Assembly (NCBI GenBank): GCA_965200525.1
Contig: OZ241368.1
Span: 2,480,001-2,544,000, forward strand
Origin: JANNPJ01 sp965200525
Lineage (GTDB): Bacteria > Actinomycetota > Actinomycetes > Actinomycetales > Kineosporiaceae
Reading direction: 5' to 3'
Length of the DNA: 64,000 nucleotides
In this document: positions 50,211-59,493 of the stretch, piece after piece
Numbering within the stretch: the stretch's first letter is position 1
How the letters are laid out: each line of letters starts with the position of its first letter
The notes under the pieces: model-generated
What the model was told of the DNA's origin: nothing
What the model saw: the letters and a program-made list of their open reading frames with translations, nothing else
Databases searched by the model: none
Translations under genes and position numbers: made by a program

Positions 50211-52216
50211 GAGCGGGGCCGGTGGGACAGCTTGGACAGCATCTCGTTGTAGGCCTTGAGCTCGGCGTCGCCGTCGCGGTCGGCGGCCCGGTCGTAGCGC
50301 TTGGCGTCCCGCTCGTCCGACTTGATCCACTGGCTGACCACCACGAGGGCGATCAGCAGGGTCGGGATCTCGCCGATGCCCCAGCTGATGCCGCCGCCGT
50401 ACTGCTGGTCGTCGAGCAGGCTGCGGCCCCAGGTGCGGCCCAGGCTGGCGAAGTACTCCTGCTGCAGCACGGTGTCGCCACCCATGATCGACAGGAAGAA
50501 GAAGGCGTGGAAGGCCATGGTGATGAACAGCAGCATCAGCCGCAGCGGGTAGCTGAGCCGGCGCGGGCCGGGGTCGACGCCGATCAGCACCCAGGCGAAC
50601 AGGTACCCGGTGAGCAGGAAGTGCACGTGCATCAGCTCGTGACCGGTGTGCGTGGTGAGCGCGAAGTGGAACCAGCCCGAGTAGTAGAAGGCGATCAGGC
50701 TGCCGGCGAAGAGCGTGGCCGCGACCGGCGGAAAAGCCAAGATCTGCAAGGCCTTCGAGGCCAGCGCGGCCAGAATCCACTCCCGGGCCCCCCGGCTGCC
50801 GTCGGTCCGGGCCGGGAGCGCTCGCAGGGCCAGGGTGATCGGCGCGCCCAGCACCAGCAGCGGCGGCACGGCCATGGTCAGCAGCATGTGCATGATCATG
50901 TGCGCGCTGAACTCGACCCGGCCGTAGACCGCCGGGGCCCCGCAGGTGACGTAGACCAGCAGGGCCAGCCCGAGCACCCACAGAACGGTCCGCTGCACCG
51001 GCCAGCCATCGCCGCGGCGGCGCAGCCGGATCACGCCGCCCAGGTAGGCGAACGCGGCCAGACCGGCGACGACCAGCCACAACAGGTCGGGCTGCCAGGC
51101 CGTCAGCCAGCTGGAGGCGGTCGGCGCGGCCGGCATCGGATACCCGGTGATCGCCTCGACCAGATCGGTGGTGTGCTGCCCGCCGGCGGGCGGCGGCGTC
51201 CGGGAGAGGGCCGCTCCGAGGCCGAAGGCGATCGCCATCACGCCCAGCTCGACCGCACCGAGCCGGGCGAAGGCGTGCCCTCGGCCGGAATCGAGCTCGG
51301 GCAGGGTGCGTTGGCGGTGCAGGTAGCCGGCCAGGCCGAGAACCACCAGGGCCGCCGTCTTGCCGATCAGCAGCAGGCCGTAGTCGGTGCGCAGGCCGCT
51401 CCAGCCGCCGATCCGCAGGTAGGCGTTGATCAGCCCGGAGCCACCGACGGCGATGAAGCACCACAGGGCCAGGCCGGAGTAGCGCTTGGCCGCCACCGCC
51501 GTCTGCGCGCTGGACAGGGTCGGGGCCAGCAGCAGCAGGGCGGCCAGCCCGCCGGCCCAGACCGAGGCGCCGAGGATGTGAAAGCCGAGGCTGTTGACCG
51601 CGGTCTCGTGGCTGGCGCTGCTGCTGGCGTGACCGGCCAGCGCGGTCGGGATCAGGCTGAGCAGGGCGGCGACGGTCAGCAGGCCGGCCGAGCGCAGTCG
51701 GGTGGCCCCGGCGGCCAGAAGGCCGATCACGGCGGCCGCGGCGGCGGTCAGGCCGAGGCCCCGGCCGAGGTCGACGTCCCGGGTGAAACTGACCAGCTGA
51801 GTGCCGAACGCGGGGCCGCCGAGCGACCGGCCGAGCGCGTCGGAGAGGCTGAGCACCAGGAGGAACACCTCGGACACGGCCCACAGCGTGGCCGAGCCGG
51901 CCGCGACCAGCAGGGCCGGGCGGAAGGCGTCGCCGTCCTTGCTGACCGGGAACGCGATCGAGGCCAGCAGCAGGACGCCGACCGTGAGCGAGGCCGACAG
52001 GTCGGATACCACCCGGAAGGCGACCAGCCCCCAGCGCACCACCGCACCCGGGTCGGAGATCACGGTCGGGGCCACCGCGCCGGAACCGCTCGCCGCGAGC
52101 AGGGCCGCGGTCAGCGCGATGACCAGCACCACCGCTCCGACCGCGGCGACCCGGGCCGTCTCCTCGGGAGTCGGACGGATCGGCCGGGTCCGGGCCGAGC
52201 TCTTCACGGTGCTCAC
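50207..52216 (-). CDS. CopD-CtaG fusion membrane protein (copper handling / cytochrome oxidase assembly), 669 residues
   Basis: About fifteen membrane helices. The first half has the CopD copper-resistance domain (GASVWAGGLAALLLLAPTLS, LINAYLRIGGWSGLRTDYG). The second half is caa3_CtaG type (FSAHMIMHMLLTMAVPPLLV, HTGHELMHVHFLLTGYLFAW, SIMGGDTVLQQEYF), with His/Met clusters that could bind copper. Fusions of this kind are common in actinobacteria and are thought to deliver copper to the cytochrome oxidase. The start is probably GTG 52216; GTG 52207 is also possible. It is coupled to the downstream S9 peptidase. Confidence 0.9.
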   Translation of the reverse strand: MSTVKSSARTRPIRPTPEETARVAAVGAVVLVIALTAALLAASGSGAVAPTVISDPGAVVRWGLVAFRVVSDLSASLTVGVLLLASIAFPVSKDGDAFRPALLVAAGSATLWAVSEVFLLVLSLSDALGRSLGGPAFGTQLVSFTRDVDLGRGLGLTAAAAAVIGLLAAGATRLRSAGLLTVAALLSLIPTALAGHASSSASHETAVNSLGFHILGASVWAGGLAALLLLAPTLSSAQTAVAAKRYSGLALWCFIAVGGSGLINAYLRIGGWSGLRTDYGLLLIGKTAALVVLGLAGYLHRQRTLPELDSGRGHAFARLGAVELGVMAIAFGLGAALSRTPPPAGGQHTTDLVEAITGYPMPAAPTASSWLTAWQPDLLWLVVAGLAAFAYLGGVIRLRRRGDGWPVQRTVLWVLGLALLVYVTCGAPAVYGRVEFSAHMIMHMLLTMAVPPLLVLGAPITLALRALPARTDGSRGAREWILAALASKALQILAFPPVAATLFAGSLIAFYYSGWFHFALTTHTGHELMHVHFLLTGYLFAWVLIGVDPGPRRLSYPLRLMLLFITMAFHAFFFLSIMGGDTVLQQEYFASLGRTWGRSLLDDQQYGGGISWGIGEIPTLLIALVVVSQWIKSDERDAKRYDRAADRDGDAELKAYNEMLSKLSHRPRS

Positions 52217-52247
52217 GGCATGATCTCGTCCCACTCGCGCAATTGGT

Positions 52248-53057
52248 TCACAGCCGCCGATCGGCCAGTGCCGGGAAAGTCTCTCGCCAACCGGCGATGG
52301 CGTCGATGTCGAGGTCGACGACCAGCACCTCTTGCTCGGTGCCGGCCTCGGCCAGCACCTCACCGGTGGCCGACACGACCTGGCTGTGGCCGCCCATCGC
52401 CGCGCCGGCATGGGTGCCGGCGGTGTTGCACTGGATCACCGCGCACTGGTTCTCCACCGCCCGGGCCCGGCCGAGCAGGGTCCAGTGCTCGACCCGGCCG
52501 GCCGGCCAGGCCGCCGGGATCACGAAGACCTGGCTGCCGGCGTCGACCAGGTGCCGGAACAGCTCCGGGAACCGCAGGTCGTAGCAGGTGGCCAGGCCGA
52601 GCCGGACCGGGCCGGCGGCGGTCTTGAGGTCGGCCGTGACCAGATCCTCGCCGGCCTCGATCAGGGCCGGCTCGCCGTCGGCGAAGCCGAACCGGTGGAT
52701 CTTGCGGTAGGTCGCCTGGACCGTGCCGTCCGGGGCGATCAGGACCGAGGTGTTCCACCGGCCGCGCCCGCCCGGGCCGGGGTCGGCGCCCGGCAGCACG
52801 CTCTCGATGATCGATCCGGCGTGCACGGTGGCCCCGATGGCCACGGCGGCCGACGCGATCGCGGCCACGGTGGGGCCGGCCACGGGCTCGGCAGCGGCCG
52901 GCCAGCCGCGGTAGCCGAACCCGGTCGGAGCCCACAGTTCCGGCAGCACCACCAGCTCGGCGCCCTGCTGGGCGGCGACCAGGTCGGCCACTCGGGCCAC
53001 CCGGTCGGCGACCGGCTCGTCGTCCGCGTAGGCGATCTGGAGCACATGCACCCGCAT
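52248..53057 (-). CDS. Nitrilase-superfamily carbon-nitrogen hydrolase, 269 residues
   Basis: The catalytic triad is visible: Glu in VVLPELWAP, Lys in YRKIHRFGF, and Cys in GLATCYDLRFPELF. MRVHVLQIAY at the start (ATG 53057) is usual for the family. It resembles the omega-amidase/deaminated-glutathione amidase branch, which hydrolyses amides of small carboxylic acids. It is probably the first gene of the minus-strand group, 31 bp above the CopD-CtaG gene. Confidence 0.92.
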   Translation of the reverse strand: MRVHVLQIAYADDEPVADRVARVADLVAAQQGAELVVLPELWAPTGFGYRGWPAAAEPVAGPTVAAIASAAVAIGATVHAGSIIESVLPGADPGPGGRGRWNTSVLIAPDGTVQATYRKIHRFGFADGEPALIEAGEDLVTADLKTAAGPVRLGLATCYDLRFPELFRHLVDAGSQVFVIPAAWPAGRVEHWTLLGRARAVENQCAVIQCNTAGTHAGAAMGGHSQVVSATGEVLAEAGTEQEVLVVDLDIDAIAGWRETFPALADRRL

Positions 53058-53190
53058 GGCCTTGAGCCTACGTCTCGGCCGGCCCGGTCGGCTCAACGGG
53101 TACGCGGCCGATAAAGATGCCTGCCACATCTAGTTGCGTGTAACATGCTTATTGATGACAGGGCTGCGCCTGTCCGGGGGTGAGACAGAG

Positions 53191-53691
53191 ATGACCGAAG
53201 ATCTGGCCGAGCAGGTCGCCGTGACCACCGAGGTGGAGGCCGCGACGACCAGCGCCCAGCTGGAGCTCAACCACGAGTTCATGCGCTACGGCCGGGTGAT
53301 CCACCTGTTTCGCACTCGGATGTCCGACCTGCTGCCGGCCGGGCTCGATCCGGCCGCTGCCCAGCTGCTGGCCTGGCTGGTCAAGCAGGGGCCGAGCCGG
53401 CAGGGCGAACTGGCCGAGTGCACCTTTCTCGACCCGTCCACGGTCAGCCGCCGGATCAGCCAGCTGGTCCAGAAGGGTCTGGTCGTGCGCCAGGCCGACC
53501 CGGCCGACGGGCGGGCCGTCCAGCTCGTCCCGACCGATCTGGGCCGGGAGTTGTTCTCCGCCATCCGGCGGCGGCGTGAGGCCGTCATGCAGGAGGTGCT
53601 CGCGCACTGGTCGAGCAGCGACCTGACCGCTCTGAGCAGTCTGCTGCGGAAGTTCAACGACGACTTCGAGACGTACCGATCCACGAATTGA
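53191..53691 (+). CDS. MarR-family regulator, 166 residues
   Basis: The start is ATG 53191 (MTEDLAEQVAV) after GGGGGTGAGACAG; upstream in-frame starts at 53155 and 53134 are possible. The winged helix is GPSRQGELAECTFLDPSTVS, then RRISQLVQKGLVVRQADPAD, with the GRAVQLVPTDLG wing. The next gene, 55 bp on, encodes a DHA2 drug exporter, so it probably represses that exporter and responds to its substrates. Confidence 0.92.
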   Translation: MTEDLAEQVAVTTEVEAATTSAQLELNHEFMRYGRVIHLFRTRMSDLLPAGLDPAAAQLLAWLVKQGPSRQGELAECTFLDPSTVSRRISQLVQKGLVVRQADPADGRAVQLVPTDLGRELFSAIRRRREAVMQEVLAHWSSSDLTALSSLLRKFNDDFETYRSTN

Positions 53692-53746
53692 CGCGAACTG
53701 CTGCGCATTGATCGGAGCGGACCCCGGCCCGCTCCTGAGGAGACAC

Positions 53747-55576
53747 ATGTCCGCAACACAGCCTGACGCCGCCGCGGCGGCTCCCAGCTACACCAGCGGC
53801 CCCGAGCCGGGTGCCTCCGGGGCCCTGTCGCACCGCCAGATCCTGGTGATCCTCAGCGGCCTGCTGCTCGGCATGCTGCTGGCCGCACTCGACCTGACGA
53901 TTGTCTCGACGTCGATCCGAACCATCGCCGACGACCTGCACGGCCTCAGCGCCCAGGCCTGGGTGACGACGGCCTACCTGATCACCTCGACGATCGCCAC
54001 GCCGCTCTACGGCAAGCTCTCCGACCTGTACGGCCGGCGGCCGTTCTTCCTGCTGGCGATCTCGCTGTTCGTGATCGGCTCGATGCTCTGCACCCTGGCC
54101 ACCAACATGTACATGCTGGCCGGGTTCCGGGCCTTCCAGGGCCTCGGCGCGGGCGGCCTGTTCTCGCTGGCCCTGGCCATCATCGGCGACATCGTGCCGC
54201 CTCGGGAACGGGCCAAGTACCAGGGCTACTTCCTGGCCGTGTTCGGCACCTCGAGCGTGCTCGGCCCGCTGGTCGGCGGGTTCCTGGCCGGCCAGGACAG
54301 CATCCTCGGCATCGCCGGCTGGCGCTGGGTGTTCCTGATCAACGTCCCGCTCGGCGCGGTCGCGCTGATCGTGGTGGCCCGGGTGCTGCACATCCCGCAC
54401 ACCCGGCGCGACCACAAGATCGACTACCCGGGCGCGCTGCTGCTCACCGTGTTCCTGGTGCCGCTGCTGATCATCGCCGAGCAGGGCCGCGAGTGGGGCT
54501 GGACCGGCGGCCGGGCGATCACCTGCTACCTGATCGGGGGGCTCGGATTCGTCGCGTTCCTGCTGGCCGAGCGGCGGATCGGGGACGACGCCCTGCTGCC
54601 CATGCGGCTGTTCCGGCGCAAGACGTTTGCCATCGGTTCGGTGCTCAACCTGATCATCGGGGCGGGCATGTTCGGCGGCCTGGCCGCGCTGCCGCTGTAC
54701 CTGCAGATCGTCAAGGGTCACACCCCGACCGAGGCCGGCCTGCTGATGCTGCCGCTGACCGCCGGCCTGATGAGCGGTTCGGTGATCTCCGGTCAGACCA
54801 TCTCCCGCACCGGCCGGTACAAGATCTTCCCGATCGTCGGCACGCTGCTGATCACGATCGGCATGGTGCTGCTGACCACCATCGACGTCGACACCTCGCT
54901 GGGCATCGTCAGCGTCTACGCCCTCATCTTCGGTCTCGGCCTCGGCTGCAACATGCAGACCCTGGTGCTGGCCATCCAGAACTCGGTGCCGCCGCAGGAC
55001 ATGGGCGTGGCCACGTCGTCCGCGACCTTCTTCCGGCAGATGGGCGGCACCGTCGGCACCGCCGTCTTCCTGTCCGTGCTTTTCGGATCGGTGGTCGGCA
55101 ACATCAAGGACGCCTTTGCCGCGGCGGCCAAGACCCCCGCGTTCAAGCAGGCCCTGGCCGACCCGGCGGTGATCGCCAACCCGAACAACAAGCCGGTCTT
55201 CGACCTGCTGAACGGCACCGGATCGGGCTTCTCGATCAACGACTCGTCGTTCATCAACAAGCTCACCCCGGCGCTGGCCCGGCCGATCAAGCAGGGCTTC
55301 GCCAACTCGATGGACCTGGTCTTCACCCTCGGGGCGTGCGTGGTCGTCATCGCCTTCGTGGTGTCGTTCTTCCTGCCCGAGGAGAAGTTGCGGACCCAGT
55401 CCGGCATCCAGGCCCAGCAGTCGGACGCCGCCGCGGCCAAGTCGGCGGCCGACGCGGCCGTTCCGGCCGCAGCGTCGGTCGAAGCGGGCGCGACGGTGGC
55501 CGAGCCGGTCATGGAGCCGGCCTCCGACGGCGACCCGGAGCCGACCCCGCAGACACAGACCGCTACCACCAGCTGA
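53747..55576 (+). CDS. DHA2 (EmrB/QacA) family MFS drug exporter, 609 residues
   Basis: ATG 53747 follows TGAGGAG. Fourteen membrane helices; motif A is GKLSDLYGRRPFFL, with LDLTIVSTSIRTIADDL in helix 1 and GWRWVFLINVPLGAVALI as the DHA2-typical segment. A cytoplasmic C-terminal tail of about 70 residues is rich in Ala, Glu and Pro. It should expel lipophilic drugs by proton exchange. A perfect terminator follows. Confidence 0.94.
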   Translation: MSATQPDAAAAAPSYTSGPEPGASGALSHRQILVILSGLLLGMLLAALDLTIVSTSIRTIADDLHGLSAQAWVTTAYLITSTIATPLYGKLSDLYGRRPFFLLAISLFVIGSMLCTLATNMYMLAGFRAFQGLGAGGLFSLALAIIGDIVPPRERAKYQGYFLAVFGTSSVLGPLVGGFLAGQDSILGIAGWRWVFLINVPLGAVALIVVARVLHIPHTRRDHKIDYPGALLLTVFLVPLLIIAEQGREWGWTGGRAITCYLIGGLGFVAFLLAERRIGDDALLPMRLFRRKTFAIGSVLNLIIGAGMFGGLAALPLYLQIVKGHTPTEAGLLMLPLTAGLMSGSVISGQTISRTGRYKIFPIVGTLLITIGMVLLTTIDVDTSLGIVSVYALIFGLGLGCNMQTLVLAIQNSVPPQDMGVATSSATFFRQMGGTVGTAVFLSVLFGSVVGNIKDAFAAAAKTPAFKQALADPAVIANPNNKPVFDLLNGTGSGFSINDSSFINKLTPALARPIKQGFANSMDLVFTLGACVVVIAFVVSFFLPEEKLRTQSGIQAQQSDAAAAKSAADAAVPAAASVEAGATVAEPVMEPASDGDPEPTPQTQTATTS

Positions 55577-55588
55577 CCCGATCACCGC

Positions 55589-55623
55589 AGCTCACCGGGC
55601 CGTTCGAGGCGGCCCGGTGAGCT
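55589..55623 (+). terminator. Terminator after the DHA2 exporter gene
   Basis: AGCTCACCGGGCC (55589-55601) is a perfect inverted repeat of GGCCCGGTGAGCT (55611-55623). Confidence 0.88.
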
Positions 55624-55831
55624 GTCCGTGTTCATCGGGGATGGGCCGAACCGCACCACAATGGGACGGCGACAATTCGCGGCTTTCCTTCACGAATGCG
55701 CCCGCGAGCCGATCATGGCAACGGACTGACACCGGACTGCATCCGAGTGATGCCCATCGGTGGCCATAGCGATACATAGAGTGATCGCTGACGATCAGGC
55801 GACGGGATCCGCACCGATCGAAGGAGTGGCA

Positions 55832-55924
55832 ATGAAGACACAGATCCTCGCCCGAACTGTGGTTTCGCTCGGCAGCCTGCTCGCCTTGGCCGCAGTCGCC
55901 GGCGCCGGGCAGAAATGGTGGTAG
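55832..55924 (+). CDS. Small hydrophobic peptide, 30 residues
   Basis: ATG 55832 is preceded by GAAGGAGTGGCA, an excellent ribosome site, and the frame ends TGG-TGG-TAG. The peptide starts MKTQILARTVVSLGSLLALA and ends GAGQKWW: one hydrophobic helix after a short basic head, like a signal sequence or single-span membrane peptide. A strong terminator begins 13 bp behind the stop, so the gene forms its own short unit of about 100-150 bases. I do not recognise a family. Confidence 0.7.
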   Translation: MKTQILARTVVSLGSLLALAAVAGAGQKWW

Positions 55925-55937
55925 CTCGGCCTGTTCA

Positions 55938-55968
55938 GGAGCCCGTGGCCGAACCGGTCACGGGCTCC
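55938..55968 (+). terminator. Terminator of the 30-residue peptide gene
   Basis: GGAGCCCGTG (55938-55947) is a perfect inverted repeat of CACGGGCTCC (55959-55968); the loop can extend pairing through GCCG/CCGGT. Confidence 0.85.
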
Positions 55969-56012
55969 ACCACCCTCCCGCTCGGCGGGCGATTCATGGC
56001 AAGATTCCCCCC

Positions 56013-56393
56013 GTGGAACAACTGATCGTGAAGATCGTCGTCAACGCGGTCGCCATCTGGGTGGCCACCGCGGTCGTGCCCGGCGTCGAGGTCTCCGGAG
56101 ACGGACTGGGCCGCACGATCATCACCCTGCTCGTCGTCGGCGCGATCTTCGGGGTGGTGAACGCCCTGATCAAGCCGATCGTCAAGCTCTTCTCGTTCCC
56201 GTTCTACCTGCTCACTCTCGGGCTGTTCGCCTTTGTGGTGAACGCGTTCATGCTGCAGATCGTCTCCTGGCTGTCCGGCAAACTGAACATCTCGTTCCAC
56301 ATCGACGACTTCTTCTGGTCCGCCCTCGGCGCGGCCGTCGTCGTCACCTTCGTCAGCATGGTGCTGAACCTCGTGGTGCCGGACGGCGACTGA
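56013..56393 (+). CDS. Phage holin family 4 (Pfam PF04020-type) membrane protein, 126 residues
   Basis: Four membrane helices with the family's marks: ALIKPIVKLFSFPFYLLTLG and LFAFVVNAFMLQIVSWLSG. The name is historical; most members are chromosomal membrane proteins of unknown role and there is no phage context here. The start GTG 56013 has no Shine-Dalgarno sequence; a CAAGAT element at 56000-56005 lies seven bases upstream, so the mRNA may be leaderless. Confidence 0.9.
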   Translation: MEQLIVKIVVNAVAIWVATAVVPGVEVSGDGLGRTIITLLVVGAIFGVVNALIKPIVKLFSFPFYLLTLGLFAFVVNAFMLQIVSWLSGKLNISFHIDDFFWSALGAAVVVTFVSMVLNLVVPDGD

Positions 56394-56590
56394 TCCACTC
56401 GGCCCGGGCCGGAATCGGACCGGGCCGGCGACGGCCCGGAAAACCCCGGACACGCCCAGCGAGCCGAACGACCGGCCGGGGCGTGCGAGGATTGTGAGTG
56501 GTCGTGAGTTCGTGCGCCGTCTGCCAGCTGCCGGATCAAGAGCAGTGGTCCCGGTTCGGCAACAGTCCGCGGAACTGAAGAGGAGTGGCA

Positions 56591-57955
56591 GTGGACGACG
56601 AGCAGAGGCCGTGGTGGACCCGCCCACCAGAGCCCGCTCCACCGGCCGGTACCCCGAGGGACGACGATCCGTCGGTCACCTCGCCGGTACCCACTGACCT
56701 CTTCGCTCCGGCCAATCCGCACGCCCGCGAACTGTTCGCCCCGACCGACCCGTACTCCCCGGTCGACCCGTACCCCCAGCCACCCCCGGCCGCCCCACCC
56801 GCCGCTGCACCGGCCGGCGCCGCACCACCCGCCGCCGCACCACCCGCCGCCGCACCACCCGCCGCCGCACCACCGAGGGCACCGGCACCCTCGTCGTCCC
56901 CGACCCTGCCCTCGCCGCTGCCGGCCCCCGCCGCTCCCCCGCAGGCCGCGCCGGCCCCGGCCCCGGCCCCGACGCGACCGGTGATCCGCCGGGTGGCCGT
57001 GCCCCAGCCACCCCGCTCGGACGAGACCGAGACCCTGCCGGCCGTGGACGACGACATCTTCGCCACCTTCACCGGGGAGATCGAGCAGGTCGGCCCGCCG
57101 ACCGGCAAGACCCGGGCCGGTCGGGGCGCCCGCCCCGGTCGCGAGGCCCGGCCCGGGTACCCGCCGACCACCGGTGGCATTCCCGTCGTGCCCCCGGCCG
57201 ACCCTGATGCGCCGGCCCGCCGGCTACCTCCGGTTTCCCTGCCCGACGGGCGGGTGCTCCTGCTGGCCGGAGCGGGCAGCCTCGTCGTCCTGCTGATCGT
57301 TCTGGTCGCCCTGATCACCGGGCGGGCGCCGAGCAAGGATCAGACCAATGCCGCCCCGACCCGGCCGCGCCCCTCGACCGCGGCTTCTCCGGTCACCGTG
57401 GGCTCGCCGCCTCGGGAGCTGCAGTCGGTCGATGCCGCCGAAGCCGCCGACGAGCTGGCCAAGGCCAAGGCCAAGCCCGGTGGCACGATCGTCGAGGCCT
57501 GGAGCTGGACCGACAACAACGGCAAGAACCTCGTGGTCGGTACCAGCAGCGCGGTGGCCAACGGCAAGACCACCCTGAAGGTGGTCCACTACGCCCGGAT
57601 GGACACCGACAAGCCCCGGTTGCTGCGGTTGATGCGCGACCCGAACCTGCCCGACTGCGGTGGCAGCAAGGGCGGCACGGCCGGCTTCGACAAGAACGGC
57701 ATGACGGTTCGCGATCTGAACAACGACGGCATCGCCGAGGTGCTGGTCGGCTGGTGGTCGCGATGCGGCGCCGAAGGGTCGCGCAGCGAGTCCAAGCTCG
57801 CCGTCATCAGCAACGGCAAGAAGTACATCATTCGAGGTCAGGGTGTGATCGGCAAGGCCAAGAGCGGCTCCCTGGAGCCGGCGCCGCGCAGCTCGCACTG
57901 GCCCGACTCGTACTGGCGGGCCGCCGAGGGCCTGTTCCACAGCTTCTACTTCTGA
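56591..57955 (+). CDS. Hypothetical Pro/Ala-rich single-pass membrane protein with extracellular domain, 454 residues
   Basis: The start is GTG 56591 (DDEQRPWWTRPPEPAPPAG), six bases after GAGGAG. The cytoplasmic N-terminal 215 residues are low in complexity and contain 12-bp DNA repeats encoding AAPP units (about 56810-56875). One membrane span (LLLAGAGSLVVLLIVLVALI) is followed by about 215 residues outside, with two or three cysteines (LPDCGG, SRCGAEG) and an FG-GAP-like DLNNDGIAEVLVGWWSRC segment. This suggests a beta-propeller or calcium-binding loop on the cell surface. Function unknown. Confidence 0.8.
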   Translation: MDDEQRPWWTRPPEPAPPAGTPRDDDPSVTSPVPTDLFAPANPHARELFAPTDPYSPVDPYPQPPPAAPPAAAPAGAAPPAAAPPAAAPPAAAPPRAPAPSSSPTLPSPLPAPAAPPQAAPAPAPAPTRPVIRRVAVPQPPRSDETETLPAVDDDIFATFTGEIEQVGPPTGKTRAGRGARPGREARPGYPPTTGGIPVVPPADPDAPARRLPPVSLPDGRVLLLAGAGSLVVLLIVLVALITGRAPSKDQTNAAPTRPRPSTAASPVTVGSPPRELQSVDAAEAADELAKAKAKPGGTIVEAWSWTDNNGKNLVVGTSSAVANGKTTLKVVHYARMDTDKPRLLRLMRDPNLPDCGGSKGGTAGFDKNGMTVRDLNNDGIAEVLVGWWSRCGAEGSRSESKLAVISNGKKYIIRGQGVIGKAKSGSLEPAPRSSHWPDSYWRAAEGLFHSFYF

Positions 57956-57997
57956 CGGCGACGTTCTGCCGACGCCCTGACGTGGGCCTCGGCCGGG

Positions 57998-58531
57998 TCA
58001 GACCGCGAGACCGGGCAGCACCTGAGTCCCGGTCCGGGTGATCACAGCCGAACCGGGCAGCCGGAGCTTGCTGTGCCGCAGGCCACTGCCGATCACCACC
58101 GCCGGGTGGTCGGCCACGGCCGCCGCGACCAGCAGCGGCCAGTCGGCCGGCAGCCCGATCGGGGTGATGCCACCGAACTCCATGCCGGCCGCCGACTCGA
58201 CCTCGGCCAGCGGGGCGAACGAGGCCTTGCGGGCGTTGAGCTGCTTGCGGACGACGCCGTTCACGTCGGCCCGGGTGGTGGCCAGCACCAAGCAAGCCGC
58301 GAACGAGACCTGCTCACCGCGCCGCCCGGCCACCACCACGCAGTTGGCGCTCTGGTCCTTGGTGACGTCGTAGTGCCCGCACAGCGCCTCGGTGTCGGCG
58401 TAGGCCGGGTCGATCTCGGTCACCTCGACCAGGGCCGCCAGGGCCGGGTCGTTCTCGATCGCCTTGAGCACCGCGATGGCCAGCAGCTCGGGCCGGTCCA
58501 GGGCCGGCGTCCAGATCAGGGTTTCCGTCAT
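57998..58531 (-). CDS. YbaK/EbsC-family aminoacyl-tRNA deacylase-like protein, 177 residues
   Basis: Start ATG 58531 (MTETLIWTPALDRPELLAIA). The C-terminal domain shows the YbaK/ProX fold: CVVVAGRRGEQVSFAACLVL, KQLNARKASFAPLAEVESAA with the conserved lysine, and EFGGITPIGLPADWPLLVAA with the G-G-I/V-P-G-like loop. Family members remove wrong amino acids from tRNA-Pro or tRNA-Cys. Confidence 0.88.
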   Translation of the reverse strand: MTETLIWTPALDRPELLAIAVLKAIENDPALAALVEVTEIDPAYADTEALCGHYDVTKDQSANCVVVAGRRGEQVSFAACLVLATTRADVNGVVRKQLNARKASFAPLAEVESAAGMEFGGITPIGLPADWPLLVAAAVADHPAVVIGSGLRHSKLRLPGSAVITRTGTQVLPGLAV

Positions 58532-58557
58532 GCGCCCCAGCTTGCCAGGATGGGCCG

Positions 58558-59487
58558 ATGACCAGTGATCAGCCCGGCTCGACCGCACCGCTCGGCTCCC
58601 CGCGCAGCCGGGCGGTGGCCGCGGTGTTCGACCGATCGGCGGCCAGCTACGACTCGGTCGGGGTGGCCTGGTTCACCCCGATCGCCGAGAACCTGGTGCG
58701 CGAATTGGCCCCGGCCCCGGGCGAGCGGGCCCTGGACATCGGCTCAGGCCGGGGAGCGGTGCTGTTCCCGCTGGCCGAGGCGGTCGGCCCGGCCGGGCGA
58801 GTGACCGGGATCGACCTCTCGATCGGAATGGTCGAGGCGCTCCGGGCCGACGTGGCGGCCCGGAGCCTGAGCAACGTCGAGGTCCACCAGGACGACGCGA
58901 TGGCTCCCGACCGTGCTCTCGCCACCGCCGTCGCCACTGCCGTCGCCACCGCCGACGACACCGCCGTCGACTCCGACGTCGACCCTGCTGTCGGCTTCGA
59001 CCTGGTGACGTCGTCCCTGGTGCTGTTCTTCCTGCCCGACCCGGCCGCGGCCCTGCGCGAGTGGTTCCAGTTGCTGCGGCCAGGCGGCCGGATCGGCGTG
59101 TCCACCTTCGGCCGGCAGGACCCGAACTGGATGGCCGTCGACGACGTCTTCGTCCCGTACCTGCCCGCGCAACTGCTGGACGCCCGGACCAGCGGCATGT
59201 CCGGGCCGTTCGGCAGCGATGCCGGCGTCGAGCAACTGCTGACCGAGGCCGGGTTCGCCGAGGTGCGCACGGTGACTCTCGACGTACCGGTCCGGTTCAC
59301 CGACGTCGAGCAGTGGCGGGCGTGGTCGTGGTCGCACGGCCAGCGGGTGATGTGGGAGGCCGTGCCCGAGGACCGGCACGCCGAGATCCTGGCCGCGGTG
59401 GCCCTGGCCCTGGAGCCGGCCCGGGACGAGGCCGGCCTGCTCAGCGTGGGCCAGCAGGTGCGCTACACCCTCGCCCGGCGGCCCTGA
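58558..59487 (+). CDS. Class I SAM-dependent methyltransferase, 309 residues
   Basis: AVFDRSAASYDSVGVAWFTP, motif I RALDIGSGRGAVLFPLAEAV, GIDLSIGMVEALR and FFLPDPAAALREWFQLLRPG are typical of the UbiE/small-molecule methyltransferase group. A loop carries Ala-Thr-Ala-Val repeats from a short DNA repeat (58920-58990), probably a recent expansion. The methyl acceptor is unknown. ATG 58558 is divergent from the YbaK-like gene. Confidence 0.9.
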   Translation: MTSDQPGSTAPLGSPRSRAVAAVFDRSAASYDSVGVAWFTPIAENLVRELAPAPGERALDIGSGRGAVLFPLAEAVGPAGRVTGIDLSIGMVEALRADVAARSLSNVEVHQDDAMAPDRALATAVATAVATADDTAVDSDVDPAVGFDLVTSSLVLFFLPDPAAALREWFQLLRPGGRIGVSTFGRQDPNWMAVDDVFVPYLPAQLLDARTSGMSGPFGSDAGVEQLLTEAGFAEVRTVTLDVPVRFTDVEQWRAWSWSHGQRVMWEAVPEDRHAEILAAVALALEPARDEAGLLSVGQQVRYTLARRP

Positions 59488-59493
59488 CCCTGG

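Noticed and set aside
50211..51884. Upstream extension of the S9 peptidase frame
   Set aside because: It is a shadow of the CopD-CtaG gene; the GTG at 50210 starts the real protein.
56013..56393. Prophage remnant suggested by the holin-family name
   Set aside because: The family is a common chromosomal membrane protein and no phage genes or att sites are nearby.
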